DNA of 64,000 nucleotides from Ischnura elegans. Lineage: Eukaryota > Arthropoda > Insecta > Odonata > Coenagrionidae. A model generated the notes under the pieces. The model had not been told where the DNA came from, searched no databases, and saw only the letters and a list, made by a program, of their open reading frames with translations. Location of the stretch: NCBI RefSeq assembly GCF_921293095.1, contig NC_060254.1:4526001-4590000 (forward strand), read 5' to 3'. The number at the start of each line of letters is the position of its first letter. Positions within the stretch are counted from its first letter, which is position 1. The position numbers and the translations under genes were made by a program. This document shows positions 20,401 through 35,400 of this stretch, piece by piece.

Positions 20401-23400
20401 TTGCTCTCCACTCGGCATTTACACTGCTATTATGGATTTCAGTCAGATGTAAAAATTCTTATCCATCAAACACCATTTCCAGTACACGTATTCACGAGAG
20501 CAATGTGCATGTTGTGCCTAAAACAACCGCATTCGCCGGTGCAGTGACTGGTTTTGAGATGGATCACGAAGGCCAAAAATAGTCAATTACTTGAATTGTT
20601 CCTGTCTAATGAATATATTTTTAATACAATTGAGGTAGTGTGTAAAGCGTGAACAATGTTGCGTTAATCGTCAGCGGCACGCCCACCTGGATCTTCGCCT
20701 TCATATCTCTACTTGTTTTCTCCAGGTAGCTCACTCTACCCCCACCCCTACCGTCATGTGCTAGCGGACAACCCAAGGCGCTCGGCAATATTCATGCGCA
20801 TCTAGCCCGGATTCTTTTCTTCATGTTCAATTATTTTCAGTCCATCTCTTAAAGTTCTCAATAGTTTCTTCGGAGGGGCCATGGTCGGAAGACGACTAAA
20901 ATTAAACTAGTGAAAATGACTCTATTAAACTCACATGGAAAACACTCGGTGGTTCGAAGTCCAGCCACCCCGGAAAGTAGGGAACCACTCGTACGAGGTG
21001 AAGTTCGGAACTGATGCTATCGCGTACGGGGGTACGCAGAGCACACTGCAGAGGGCGAAGCGTGACCATATGACTGCGCCATGAAATTTTTTACCCTAAA
21101 GATGCCCATTCTTTTCTAATTAGCGTAGAGCAAGATGATCAGATGAATTCGGATTGTTAGTAGGGAGAAACAAAAATCCTGAGAAGATATCCCTTCGTCA
21201 GTAACTCTGACAAGTGAGACTACTAGTAGTAGTATAGCTCGTAAATTGATAACTGATAACAACCTGGTATCATGTTTTCGGAACAAAATGCCGAATTAAC
21301 TGCCGTAAGCTCAGCTACGAGGATATCGCGTTTCGCCAAAAATCACCATCGTATTTTTCCATCTATTTCCTTGCTTAAAATACGTCATGTGTGGTCTCGT
21401 TTTTTTTTAACGTGCAAATTACTAACATTTCAATCTAATAAAAGCATAATAGCAATTACTGAATATCATTGTTAGATACCTTTTGGGCTAATAGGTGATT
21501 CATGCAGCAGTTGACCTCCATAAACTGGGAACTTTAGGCTGAAAAAGGTCAGTTGGTGAGAAGAGGGGGGAGCGCGAAACACGTTTCTATTGTTCTCGTG
21601 TAACTCGATATTTTTTTCGAAGCTAAAGTCTTCGTAATAAGATCCCTGCGCGAGCTGGGACCTGTTTTTATTTTGAAGAAGAGAAAAGCGTCAGAAGGGG
21701 GGAGGCGAATGGTGAATGGAGGGGGATAAAGGTTCTTGGGAAATGCGCTAATGTTACTTTCCCACGGCACTGAGCTTCTCCCAATGGTAGTTCCATCTCT
21801 TGGAGAGGATTCCAACTACGTGCTTGTCGTTATTAGCCATAAATGACACATTGTATTTATTTCGTCTCATTTTCGTCAAACGATGGATGCGGGAAAATTC
21901 TGCGTCGGAACCGCGATCTTCAAACGATCAATGCGAGAAACGATACTTCAGGGAACGATAGATGCGGTAAAAAATTAAATTGTCTATAAGGAACTTTATT
22001 TGGGACCAGAAACGGCGAACGATCAATGCGGGAACGATAGATCGAGGTTCCACCGTATAACTTTCTTTTGAAAGCGGCAGTGTAATGACTTCTTTTCTCT
22101 GCTATTGTAATACTCTGAAACCAAAACTGAATCGATCTCTCTAATCAGAGGCAAATCATGTTCCCTTCTTACCGTTGCTCTGGGAAAAATGGAACGACTA
22201 TGTAGCATAATTAATCGTAGAGGGCGTAACTTGGTGGAAATCCATAATATCACGAATACAAGGATCAAGGAAATAGCAAAGTTCTTGATCCTTGTATTCG
22301 TGAGACTATGTAGCAGTTTATATCGCGACGGCATTGAGGCTTTAACGTCACAAACAAACAGCATTACCTTAGATAGCACAAAGCGGAGGAACTGGATCCC
22401 CACCGACAGTAAATAACTCCACACAAACTTTCCGGTTGCGACGTAAAACTGGCAAGTTCCAGGTCGACGCATGCGACAATCGTGTAATGCTGTGTTGCCA
22501 TAAGCGGAAATCTTCTCTCGTTTTCAGGGCCGCAATGCGCGAGAATTAGTAACGTCACGCCGAAAGCTCGCTGTCACCCGGTTCAAACGCAGGGAGCGTA
22601 GTGTCCACAGCGCATGGCAGGTTGTCAAGGCTAGCGGTCTTCCAGTCGTAGGATTGAGGGTGTTGAATAAACGCTCAAATTTTTCGACACAATGACCAAC
22701 TAGATTTAGTTTCGAAAGTGGTCGCTGCAGCCAGTGGGAAGGCTAATTGGGTGGAAGGGGGACTAAGCAGTGACCGAGGGAGGGGAAACCAAGCCATTTG
22801 AGGAAAGTAAGCAAGCTGATGAGAAGTGGTGTCATATTTCAGGAGGGGGAGAGAAAAGGCCTGCGCTGGGGAAAGATGTTTTTTTCTTCAGGCAACATTC
22901 GTTCCCACGCTTTTCTGACCCATACGACCGCATGCGACGATGCTCGCCACAATGAATAGAAGTGCGCTAGCTACGAACGAAGATGAAAATTTCTGGGAAG
23001 GTATTATTATCAAGATTGAGATATTTTTCAGGTTTTAAGACGAAATTCACGGCTATTTCCCGGTTTTTTCACGGTAGAGGAAATTCACGGCTAATTCACG
23101 GTTTTAAGGTTTTCACGGTTGAGTGGGAACCCTGGCGATCTAAGGGCCCATAGTTTGCATTGTCTACTTGCCTTTAATCATTATATCTTCTGCCTTTTAT
23201 ATATTACGTACATTGACGAATCCGGTGGTTTCACTGTCACAGTTAATACATGCACGAGGGGTTTCAAGGATTACGAGCAAATAACACAAAAAAATACCAG
23301 TAAATCACTATATTCTTAGACACATCCACACGCACATACACTCAATCTTTCACGCACACAAACATACTTTCATTCTCTCATATCTCAATAAAATGATGTG

Positions 23401-26400
23401 AAAATATAATCATTTGAATAATTACTTCGCTGGAAACATCGAAGAGTATTTCAAATGCACGAAGCTAATAAAAAGTGAGCTTTTATTCAGCCAACTCCGT
23501 CATTAACTTGCAACAAAGTTAGTGGGGAAAAGCTTTCAATAACGCAGTATTCATTTACATTGGCACACAATATGAGAGAAAGAGAAAAATCAGCTGAATA
23601 AAATCTTTGCAAAATACAACACGGTAAATCAGTCGTCAGAAACATGTAAACAAGTACGCAATTAATATCGTGTGTCAACTTTTTCTTCACTTTTTCGCAG
23701 CGTTCATTGCTAACACTCAAAATTTCAATGCCTTCACGTGGGTGTCAACTAATTCTTTTCCGCAATAAAGATTTCTGCTCGTACTTCATTATCTTTTAAT
23801 TCCACAGATGGAAATGTCCAAACTTAAGGATACAATTTCTAATGTTTGAAAGTCGGAGTTGGGGTGCGTATGCTGTGTAACAAGCTGTATCCTACAGGAG
23901 TGAGCGCAACCACTTCCATTGCTCGAACTGCAAATTTTCACGTTGATTGGTGAACTGGGATTTATAAGCGATTTTTCTACAGAAATAAATGAAAATTCCT
24001 TCGAGGAATGATAAAAAAAATGGGTCACTTTATTTTGTTTAGCACGTAAAAAACTCGATAACTATTCGATATTTTTTCTGCCATTTGGGTATAAGAGCGA
24101 ATATCTACTTCATCGCGCTCTTCATTCAAAAATTGATGTAATCACTTGAAATACGGTTATCACTTACGTAAGTACGGATTTACGTAAGTCGAGACATACG
24201 TAACTCGGGGGATGCCTGCAGTTAATTTAGATCATTAATTAAGCGTGTACCTAGTGGAAATACGGTTTGAGACGTAATTTTTGCCGTCATAGGTTATCGG
24301 GCGATTGACTTCCAGGCAGAGGGTCTACACTAAAGCCTTCAAGGTTTCGGTATTCATGGGGGAGAAATGGAGCGGTGGCTGAGTTGCGTATGAATAGCAT
24401 AAACACATAAAAGGGTCCGCTACAGAATCTCAAACACAATGACTTCATTCCCTCCCAGCAGTAGTAGGCACTCTGCATCTCAAGTATACAGTGCAGCAGT
24501 TGCCCAGCAGTTGTTTCGATAGAGCCATACAGTGTAAAAACCAAGAGAACAATGGCAAAAAATAGGAATACAGATAGAAAAATCAAGAAGTTATCAAGAA
24601 AAACCATAAACCAAGAAGAGAAATTGAAAGAGGTCAATTTCTTTGAAAATTGAGAGTGTCAAAGCGATATTGCGTGGAAGTTTAAACTCACGATGCTTTA
24701 TTCTGAATAAAGACAAAGTTAAACATCAGTGACCTCAGCCGTACCAACTTCAACCAAGCGGTCAACACTTACGGAAAGTTCATCGTGAATCTGTACAAAA
24801 AGACAGGGGTGGTAATCGCTCCGAGACATTTAGTGAAAGCTCCAGTTGGTTCCAGAGTTTTAAACGGCAGGTATTTTCAGTGCGGCAATATCAGGTGAAT
24901 CTGAAAGTGTTGATAGTGCAGTCACCGCAACATTTTCTGATGAACTCCAAGCAGTGATTGAAATTGGTTCCTTTCCCCCTCAACTAGTGTTGACGAGACA
25001 ATATTGTTTTGGGAAAGAATGCAATCTCGTTCATTCATTATCAGGGAAGGAAAACTGGGTCAGGTTTCAAGGCATTAAGACTGTTTCACATATCTGCTAA
25101 TGCCGTGGAGGACTTCAAATTAAAATGATTTATCATTCACAAACTCTGCGAGCAATGAAATGGTATTCAAATTAGCACTAGCCTGTTATTTGGATGAGCG
25201 ACAAAGGGGCCTGGGTGACACAATAATGGTTTTTAGGCTGAATTGAAAATTCGTCAACTGCCTACAATGCATTACGAACCCCTGAGATAGCAAATGGTAG
25301 ACCACACGCACAACAGGAGGGAATTTCAAAAGCACGTGCAAATTTTTTTTTACGAGTATAAAAGTCTTTGAATGCGTGCCCACTATCTTTAAAGTAGAGA
25401 TGTGCGAATAGTATCCGCGAATACTCGAATACCTCGAATATTAGAAAGTATTCGATAATCGAGGTTTCGAATAGTTATGCGAAAAGTACCGCCTCGAATA
25501 CCTCGAATACTTTGAATTTCGCGTCATACACTGTCGCACGCACGTCGTTGGTAGTTGACTCGGAAAAATGTAGAGAACTAGTCATTTAGTGCTCGCAGCG
25601 CCGTTTTACGCAAGTTGACGAATTACATCAAATTCGTGGATTTTAGCGGTGAAAAGAGTTCGAAGAGGGGAACCGAAAATGGTCGGGTGAAAAAATCCGA
25701 AAATCCCCGATTCCCCCCACCAGGAGAACCTCAGTGCCGTGGGATAGCAACCTTAGAGCATTTCCCACGATCCGCTATCCCCCTCCATTCAGCACTCGCC
25801 TCACCCACTCTGACGCTTTCCTCTTCTCCGAAATCAAACAAAAGGTCCCAGCTCGCGCAGGGATCGCATTATGAAGACCCCTGCTTCGAAAAAAATATCG
25901 AGTTACGAGAACAATAAAAACGTGTTTCACGCCCTCCCTCCTTTTCTCACCTACTGACCTTTTTCTGGCTACCTGCTTCGAAGTTCCCCATTTCTGGAGG
26001 TCAACTGCTGTGCGAGTACCGTGGGATACTTACATTAGCGCATTTCCCAAGATCCGGTATCCCTCTCCATTCAGCACTAGCTCCCCCCCCCCCCCCTCTG
26101 AGGCTTTCCTCTTCTTCGAAATAAAAAAAAAAGTCACAGCTCGCGCAGGGATCATATTACGAAGACCTTAGCTTCGAAAAAATACCAAGTTACACGAGAA
26201 CAATAGAAACGTGTTTCCGGCTCTCCCTTTTCTCCCCCACTGACCTTTTTTTTCCTACCAGCTTCGAAGTTCCCCATTTCTGTGGAGGTCAACCGCTGCA
26301 TGAGTCATCTATTAGCACAAAAGGTGTCTAAGAATGACTTTCGTCAATTGATGTTACACCTTTATTGAATTGAAATATTAGTATTGTGCGCGTAATTTCA

Positions 26401-29400
26401 AAAAGAATAAGACCAAACACGACGTATTTCTGAGTTTATTTAAGCATTTTACGCAAAGAAATAAATGTCAAAATACGACGGAGACTTAGCATTCTGGCGA
26501 AACTCGATAAGAGCAGCAGAGCTTCTCGGAAGTTGATGCGGTATTTTTTTCCGAAAGCATATATCAAGTTACAATTAATGAGTGGTGCTATAAATCTTAA
26601 TTGTTACAGTCCCAGACAAATTTTTTTATATTTTCTCAGAATATTTGGTTTCTCCCTGATAGCAATTCCAATTCATCTTCTTATCTCGTGAGAACTCCCA
26701 AAGATGGACTGAAAATAATTGAAGAAAATCCGGTAGAATAGAGCTTGTATTTTGCAAAATGCCTCAGATTGTCAGCTAGCACTTGGCAGCAGAAGTGGGG
26801 GTAAAGCGATGTTAGTTGAATTAATGATATGCCCAATTGTTTCCATAAAATTAAAATATTCATTAATCAGCTAAATTCCTGTTCGAATCATTTAAAGGAA
26901 ATCAAAATTACTCCCCAAAATCTTGTGTTGCCTGCTGCATAGGCAACCGAGTCAAACATTCCAGCATTCATCATTTAGTATTCGAGGTATTCGAAATTCG
27001 AGGTATTCGAATATTCGAGCAATGATTTAATATTCGAATTCGATATTCGAATTCGAGAAATCTGCTATTCGACCCATCTCTACTTTAAAGACATTTTAAA
27101 CTTTAAACAGTTTATATGAATAACGTTTTTTAAGGCTATTAACATGAATATATCTGGTTTAGAGGAAATTCAATACCCAACACCACTGCTACCAGGAACG
27201 CATCCTATCTTCCCTATGTTAAAACGCTCTCATATAACGCAAATTTGTATAGCGCAAAGACCCCAAGGAACGCATCCCTTGCGTTATACGAGGCATGGGT
27301 GTACATATTTCACACTTTTAGATGTTTAAATGACGATATCTATTTTTTGAGATTAAATGAAAAGTGAAAAATTTCAAGCGCACGAAAATGCGATGGTTAA
27401 TTATGGCTGATGGGAAAAGCCTGTGCAACATCTAGCTGTTTCTGTGTGAGGCCACCTGGGTACGAGGCTATGACCGCTGCTACGATGCAGGCTGCTTGCT
27501 GCCAAGCATGGCGGTAGCGTAGAGTACCCTGCTAGCAAGTAGCGCTTGGTTTAAATAAGGATTATAAATTCCCTATCAAACGAAGGAAACTTTCCGACCT
27601 TAGCCAGTTTTAATAGGTGGTTATTAAGACATGTTTCCCTGAGCTCTGTGCCTCATGCATGCATTGGTAATCTCAGATGACGTAAAACTCCTACCTACTC
27701 GTATAGCATCTAGTGATGTCATGTGGAGTGGCATCGCATGGCTGCCAATCTGGCCTTTTTCAAATGAGGTTAAAAGTGACCATTAACAGTGGTCTAAACT
27801 GGGATTTCTAAAACCAAATACAGTGGAACTTGGTTAGTACGTTCCTCCTTAGTACGTTTTCCTCCTTAGTACAGGGATTTCCCTCGGTCCCGGTACCATC
27901 CGAACAAAATACAGGTAAAGGCATTTGGTTAGTATGTTTGAAAAAATTGCGCTTTCCTGGTTAGTACGCTCAATTGCTTGCCGTGACGCAACCCGCAATT
28001 CGTTCTCTAGTATCTTCTTAAGGGTCGCAAAAGTCTAAATTCATGATTTAATTTATTATTATTAGCCATTAACATTCTTCCATTCGTTCCACATCTCTTT
28101 CTTCGACCGTAATTTATCCAAATGCATTTCTGAATTCTTGTGATGTGCTGAATAATAAAATGCGGCCATTTTTCGGGAATGCCTGACTATGAAAAACTAC
28201 AGCCAATACGAAGCCCCAACTTTCCCCACCCCAAGCTCCTCGCCTTCTGTTGCCTTTTGAGCGCTTGGGAGTGCCCACTTCTGCGCACAAAGTTCGTGAG
28301 TGGGCCATTGTTGCTATTGCACGAGTTATCATGATGAAGAAATGAGTCTTAACGGTCTTAGACGATTTCCACATTATCTAAAGCAGTACTGCTCCATACA
28401 CTCGACGTCGTGCGTATTTACTTGACTACTGTTGCGGGAGCAGACGATCCTCTGGATCTCCACGCGAAGCTCAGCTTAAAAACACTTGATTTCGGAAAGA
28501 AAGCAGACGACATTAGACAAATTTTGAAAGTAAATTTCAACTGTTTAATATAAAATTTTCTTGCAATTACGTCGCAATCTAATAATCTTGCGTGTCATCA
28601 ATCGATATATCGATCGATTTTACTATCGATATGGTATCATTCCAGAAGCGAATGTCTACGGCTGTTGCCGTAATTTTAAAGTCAATATAAGTTTTCCCAA
28701 TTTTTATGATGCTTAAAAAACCAGTTGACTTACTCCGGGTTGTTGTTATATTCTACGAGTATGCTGTGAGAAAGGAAATGACTTGTCTTCGCTTGTCTGA
28801 GCTTCACTCGTCCTCGTTCTGTTAATATACAGTAGAACCTCGCTTTTACGCCCCCGCAATATACGTTTTCCCGCAATTTACGACATTTTCGTCAAGTCCC
28901 GATGATTTAAGTATCTCTACAATGTTAAGTCTTCCCCGCATTTACGCTAACGAAATTTCAAATGACCCGCTATTTACGCCAAAGGGAACATGGCGGATAG
29001 CGCACCGTAATCAAGAAGAAAGAGAGTTAGCGATTGGAGGTAGGGATAAACTTTTTGCAAGAAGGTTGTAAATATAGGAAAAGAAGTTGTATTTACAACC
29101 TCCTCGCCTTTTTTGGCATACCTGTCACTAGCGCCATTATCATTAATACGGCCTCTTTGAACTTCTAGAATAATTCCTTCATCATTTGTTTCTGACCACT
29201 CGCGGGATTTCCTAAGACAGGTTGTTTGCGAAGTTTTAATTTCATTCCATTTGTTGGTGGTAAGTATTGTAGGTTTTCCACTTCACTTGTAAGCATCGTA
29301 GTTACGAATATAGACGCTATGTTTATATTCGTGGTCGTTCTCGTGATGATCCACGCACTGGGTGTTCTCCTTCGCGTACATTATTACCAAGTTCTTCGAT

Positions 29401-32400
29401 TAATTTTCATCATCATTAGTCAACAATCCTAAGATTGGTTTGACGCTTTTTGACGATAATATTGACGATTAATTTAAAAGTTGTTTTAATCGTAATCTCT
29501 TTTTCCCTGCTTCTTTTTGTGACAGCATCTATAAACGCGAATCAAATACGGAATGGCCCAGAAACGAGAGAGGAAAACTTTTTCAATAGAAGATAAAATA
29601 AGAATTTTGGGAGGAGTTGACTCGCATGTAGGTTCACGCGTTTCCCTTGCCAAAGAACTTGGGATTCCAGTGTCCACATTAAACACTGCTGTTAAAACTC
29701 GCAAAAACATAGAAACCAGTGCAGTGGAATGCGGACCCAGTGCAAAGAGGCGAAAATATGTGAAGTACTCGAAATATGATAGACTAGAAGAAATTTTAAA
29801 AGAATGGTTTCAGTGCACCAGGTCCTCTAACATACCCATCAGCGGAGTTATTCTGAAGGAAAAAGCGCAACATGTGGCAATGAGGCTGGGAATTGAAGAC
29901 TTCAAGGCTTCAAACGGATGGTTAAGCAGGTTTAAGACTAGGCATAATGTTGTATACAAAACAATTTGTGGTGAGTCCAATAGTGTTGATCCCCAAACAG
30001 TGGCACAGTGGAAGGAACATTGTTTAAGTGAGCATACAGAAGGGTATGCTCCAAAAGACATTTTCAATTTAGATGAGACAGGCCTTTTTTTCAATACACT
30101 TCCCCATAAGACTTTAGAGTTTAGAGGTGAATCTTGCCATGGTGGAAAGCATAGCAAAGCTCGTTTAACAGTATTGTTTGGCGCTAATGCTAATGGTAGT
30201 GAAAAGTTGAGGCCATTTGTCATTGGAAAATCCAAAAATCCCAGATGTTTTAAAAATATCAAGACATATCCCACAACTTATGCCGCTAATACCAAAGCTT
30301 GGATGACGTCACATTTATTTCAGGAACAAATGCAGGCTCTAGATGCCAAGATGGGTGGACAAAACCGAAAAATTGTAGTATTTTTAGACCAATGCCCAGC
30401 CCACCCAAAAAATATGAATTTGAGGAATATAAAACTGGTGTTCTTCCCACCAAATTGTACCAGCCAATTACAGCCATTAGATTTAGGGATAATCCATGTA
30501 TTCAAATCCAACTACCGCAGGATTCTAGTGAGAAAAGCAATTAATCTTATAGATAGTGGGAGGGACCCTAAGAACTTCAAAGTATCTGTTTTAGATGCAC
30601 TACACTACGTAGCACGAGCATGGAAAGAAGTTGATGAGGGCACAATTGCAAATTGTTTTAAAAAAGCAGGATTTAGTTTTTCAGAAGACTGCAACTTTGA
30701 ACAGGACTATGAAGAATCATTAGAAGAAGGGAGAGGTGGTAATATAGCATTGGGAGCCGATGATCAGTTGTCATTATTTGGAGATGAAATAAGTTTTTCA
30801 GACTTTGTGGGAGTGGATGAGATGTTATCAACATGTAAGTCACTTACTATTGATGAAGCTATTGACGTGCATGACAGTGATGAGACAGCAAGTGAGGAGG
30901 ATGATGATGATACAGAAATGCCAAAAGAAAGCACAATCAATGCTATGTCTGCTGTCAGTGCACTGAGGCAACATTTATCAACTGTTGCAGGAAATGAGAA
31001 AGAATTAGAGCTGTTGGACGTAATAGAAAAAAAGAGTAGAAATAATTTGCACTAATAAAATGACTAAGCAAACAAAGATAATGGAATATTTCCAGAAGAA
31101 GGCTAGTTAAAAGAACATATTGTAATGGTGCTTCTTTTTTCATCACTTAATTCACCCCAGAATGTTTAATAAATTCTGTGATATATATTTAATTGCTTTA
31201 AATTTTGAGAAGACTTAGGAGAGTTTAAGTTGATACATATTGTTTTTAATTAAATGTTAAATGGATTTTAAGTCAAATATTTTTGTTTAGTTTGTCCAAA
31301 GGTTAAAATATTTTTACTTTAGAAGATTCTTTTATGTTTATGGAGCTAATGGAAAATGTTTATCCGTATTTATCAGTATTTACTTATTTATCGTCCTGTG
31401 TTAAAGGATCTCTTTCAGAAGACTGATGTTTTGTATGATCTACCTCACTGAGAATTCAGTACTAATAAAGAATTTTTTGTTATCATAATTTAAGGTTTTG
31501 TACTTACTATTCATTTAGAACATGATTCATATGAAAAATAGAACATTTAACTATATATAAGGGGTTATTTTTCATTAAATTGTGCCTAACCTCGATTTTA
31601 CACTTTCCCGCGATTTACACTTTTTTCCCTTGTCCCCCTCAAAAGTGTAAAAGAGGGGTTTTACTGTATATAGGATAAATCACGGGAGATAGACGCCGTA
31701 ATCATGGAATCGTCTTCGGGAAATCTATGAAAAATTGCGATTTTTATTCACATGGTATAGTTTTTCAATGTAGCGCTCATTTTCTTGATTTTAAATGTGA
31801 AAAGAGTTCAGGAAGGCGATCCTATGAGAACTACCGATATTAATTGTAATTATGACGACTTTTTCAATGATTGCCATAACCCCGACAGCTATATTATATT
31901 ACTGCATAACAATGAAAACCAGCTATTCTCACTGAGACAGGTCGTTGCTTTGAAAAATCTCCACATTAAAATTCCACAGTAACCCAAATTCACTAAATGG
32001 CTCGAAATGAGGTAAGATGTTGCTCAAAGAACAAAAGAAGGAGAAGTACGATTGCCAACCAGATAAACTTAACATTCCCATAAATATGCAATTTATCGAC
32101 CCATGCCCCAGTTACCCCGGAGCACGTTACCTTTTTAATTGCATGTAATTGTATTTCCTACAAAACCATCTCAAAAAATTCATGCTAATAGGATTTTTCT
32201 CTGGGATAGGTCGACATTTAGCATGAAAAAGAGCCAAAACATGTATTTCGGAAAAAGCAAGTAAAGTTCGCAAGACCAAGTAAACTTCACTCCATCTTGT
32301 TCTCGTGGTTTGCAAAAATTCACGCATACACAGTAGGGTGGGCCGAAAAAAGGTTTTTTTTCCTTTGTTGAAAGGTTGAATTTCTTGTTTTAAATAGCTC

Positions 32401-35400
32401 CACAGGTACGTAATTCGTCATTATGATTGATGATAATTTAAAATAATTCACCTTATTTTTACTTTTTGTGGGATTATTAACTACCATATGAAGACTTGCT
32501 AAAAACTTAAATTCAATCGAAATAAATATCATTTTAACTGCGATTTAGCCCCCAAAATGGAATTTTAGAAACGTATGCAAAAATGAGTTTTGTTGTGCGG
32601 GTGGTCTATACTACAATTTTGTTGTTAACTCATAGACATTGTTTGAACCGTATATTTTGTCAAATAAACTTCAAATTTCATTTTTATAAACTATAAACAT
32701 GTATCCACTCTTTGATATTATCCATTATCCCATATTTTCATTAAATTCGTCTTCATAGCCGTTTTATTCTGAAATCAGCCTGATTTTTCACAAAATTTTA
32801 ACCCTTTCGCGCCGGACCTTCGTTGAAGGAAATTCTTCCTCAATACGAGTCTCTTGAAAGTTTTCTTTACTCCTCTGTACGAAGCCTTTCCGCGTCGACT
32901 AAAGGCAGTGGGTACCTCCCTAACCTTTTTTGGACCCAACTCAGAGGGCACCGATCCCTTTCCTCTGCCTCTGTCCCAGACCCTAGAAGGATTAAAAGCC
33001 CCTTCCTAGCACGAGTTCGCGGTCAACTGGCTAAAATGTTAATGCAAAATATATGAAAATATTTGTTGCTCGCACCGATTTTTTTACATTCAAAATGAAT
33101 TTTGTGTTTTGTTTCTGAGCGTGGAGAAATTTTAAACGAAGTTCTAACGTTGATTTAGACGGATTTAATGTAATTACTTGTAGTTCTATAACTCCGTTGA
33201 GATTAACGTTAGAATTTTGTTTGAAATTTCCATGTGGTCAGCAAAAAAAGATGAATTCATTTCTAGCATTGAATTTCAAAAGTACGCAACAAATATTTTT
33301 TTGGAAAACACACTGCAAATAACAGTAGTTGACCACGTGGAGAGGATAGGAAAGGGTCGACCTGAGCGGCCGAAGAAGGGACTGGGCTCGCGCTAAGGCG
33401 GATCACAAGGGGCGACCGCGTCCGTGGGTCTATTGTGTCCGCCACGGTCACTTTTTTCGACCTGTGCCGCACAGGCGCGGCATTCGTTGGTTAGGGTAAG
33501 AACATTCAGGACGCACTGGTGTGGCATTCGTAGTTGAGGAAAAAAAATCCTCGCCGCACAGGTGCGGGATTCGGCACGAAAGGGTTAAACTTTAGAGCTC
33601 GGGTGGCAGTGGTTAATATTATCCGATTTGAAAAAAAATTTGTTTGCGAGATCCTTATATCTTTTCGCAACTTTCCCGCATAGGGCAAATTTGATCAGGA
33701 AAAAAAACCTTTTTTCGGCCTACCCTAATGCACAGTCCTCATCAAGTATAGCTTACGGAGATGGAATGATTTATTGGGAGGTGTTTTTCAGGTTCTAATG
33801 CATCACTTCAAAGCATGTACAGTCCTCATCAAGAGTTTTTATTTATCACTATCCAAAACCAAACCATTAACCCAACTGCCCTGACCTGCAGAGCAACGCT
33901 CGACCGCAAAATATACCCCATCGAGCCAACTATGTACACACACACTTACACCTCTCAAAATTGACAGCTGAGGACCGTAGAGTTCTTGCAGCATCAGGTG
34001 AGACGTGCTGAGCGTTTGGCTCACATTCTTGCCAGCTGAACTCCCACCATCTTTATCCTTGATGGAGCAGTAGCCATCAATGGCAGCCTGATAATTTTTC
34101 TCCTCAAATTTCACCTGCCATAATAAAAATAAAAGTAATGATAACCAAGGAAAAGACCATCGTCCAGAAAGTCACTGAGGAATAAAACATCAGGTTCACA
34201 CTCATTCCAACAGCACAACTGAATAAATAGCATAACAGAATAACATGACTTGAATAGAATAGCAAGAAAAATGTGGACAGATATGAAAGCACGTCACCCA
34301 AACTCTCCAATTGCAAGGTACATAACGTACATAAGAAACGTACATAAAACGAGGAAGAGGCAGGAGAGAATTAACATTAATCTTCACAATAAACACATTG
34401 AAAAACTTAGAAATTACGTCAGCAGACTCCCGATTATCCGGCTACGGTTTATCCGGGTTCCGGATTATCCGTACATGTTTTCACTCTCGCTCAATTCTTC
34501 TGCGATCTTTATAAAAAAATAAAACTGAACATAAAATCACCAGAATCACTCCATTATAATATGTACCAGGATACACTGCAGTCATTATTTCCCTTCGTAA
34601 AACGGAAGCAATCAGACCCAAGCTGCATTCACGGGAGCACCGTGTTCCTGTTTTCCAAGCCTCACAGAGTATGACCGCGCTCCATGATCACGGACACATG
34701 TCCCGCAGCAGTTGCAACGCGGGCAACTTGTGCGAGATGCGACTACGTGGCATGGAGCCTGACAGTGTAGTTTCCGACGTCACGCAATGGTTTTGAAGCA
34801 TTTGTGCAAACCACTTTTCAGTATCCGTTATCACACAGCCACGGATGTGTGGTTTTCGAAACCAGGCCTTACATGGAGCATTAATTATACGAGTAAAAGC
34901 ATATTGTCGCCGATAAAAAGACCGCGAACTGGCGAAGAAAGCTTTCAATGAGTCCGGGAAGCACTCTTAAATAACAGAATAACTGCATAAATAATAATAT
35001 ATTGTTTGTTTTACGTAAATTATGAACATTGCAAGACATTTGAGAGAAAGTTTGGATAATCCGCGTTTTTCGATGATTCGTGTCGTATCTCCCCATCATT
35101 AGTCCGGATAATCGGGAGTGTATTGTACTTCTTCTATAATATGAAACAAGCACTCTCCATAAGTCCATAAAGAAATATAATGACAAATGCTCACCACTGC
35201 ATGGTAAACAGCGAGTGTAAAAATAGCAGGAGAGGAGGAGAGTGGATGATGGAGGAAACAGCTGTATGGAATGTTTTCTACATCTTCCTTCATCAAAAAT
35301 GTATGGACACCTTACAGTCAAATACCTGATTGAAACTGATGGTGCAATAGCAGCTATACAAGACAGGCTTATCAGCGCAAAAAATCATAGAAAATTTATA

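Noticed and set aside
22023-22472. 149-codon minus-strand frame inside the CAGGG element
   Set aside because: It crosses the perfect hairpin and shows no transposase motif.
24287-24637. 116-codon minus-strand frame with a hydrophobic stretch (FLIFLSVFLFFAIVLLVF)
   Set aside because: Hydrophobicity comes from AT-rich antisense of A-rich DNA; no homology, no splice context.
29810-30274. 154-codon frame antisense to the Tigger transposase
   Set aside because: Shadow frame; the plus strand carries a complete DDE transposase.
33728-33835. Repeated acagtcctcatcaag (33732 and 33820) as a target duplication
   Set aside because: No transposon ends lie between the copies; probably a short local duplication.
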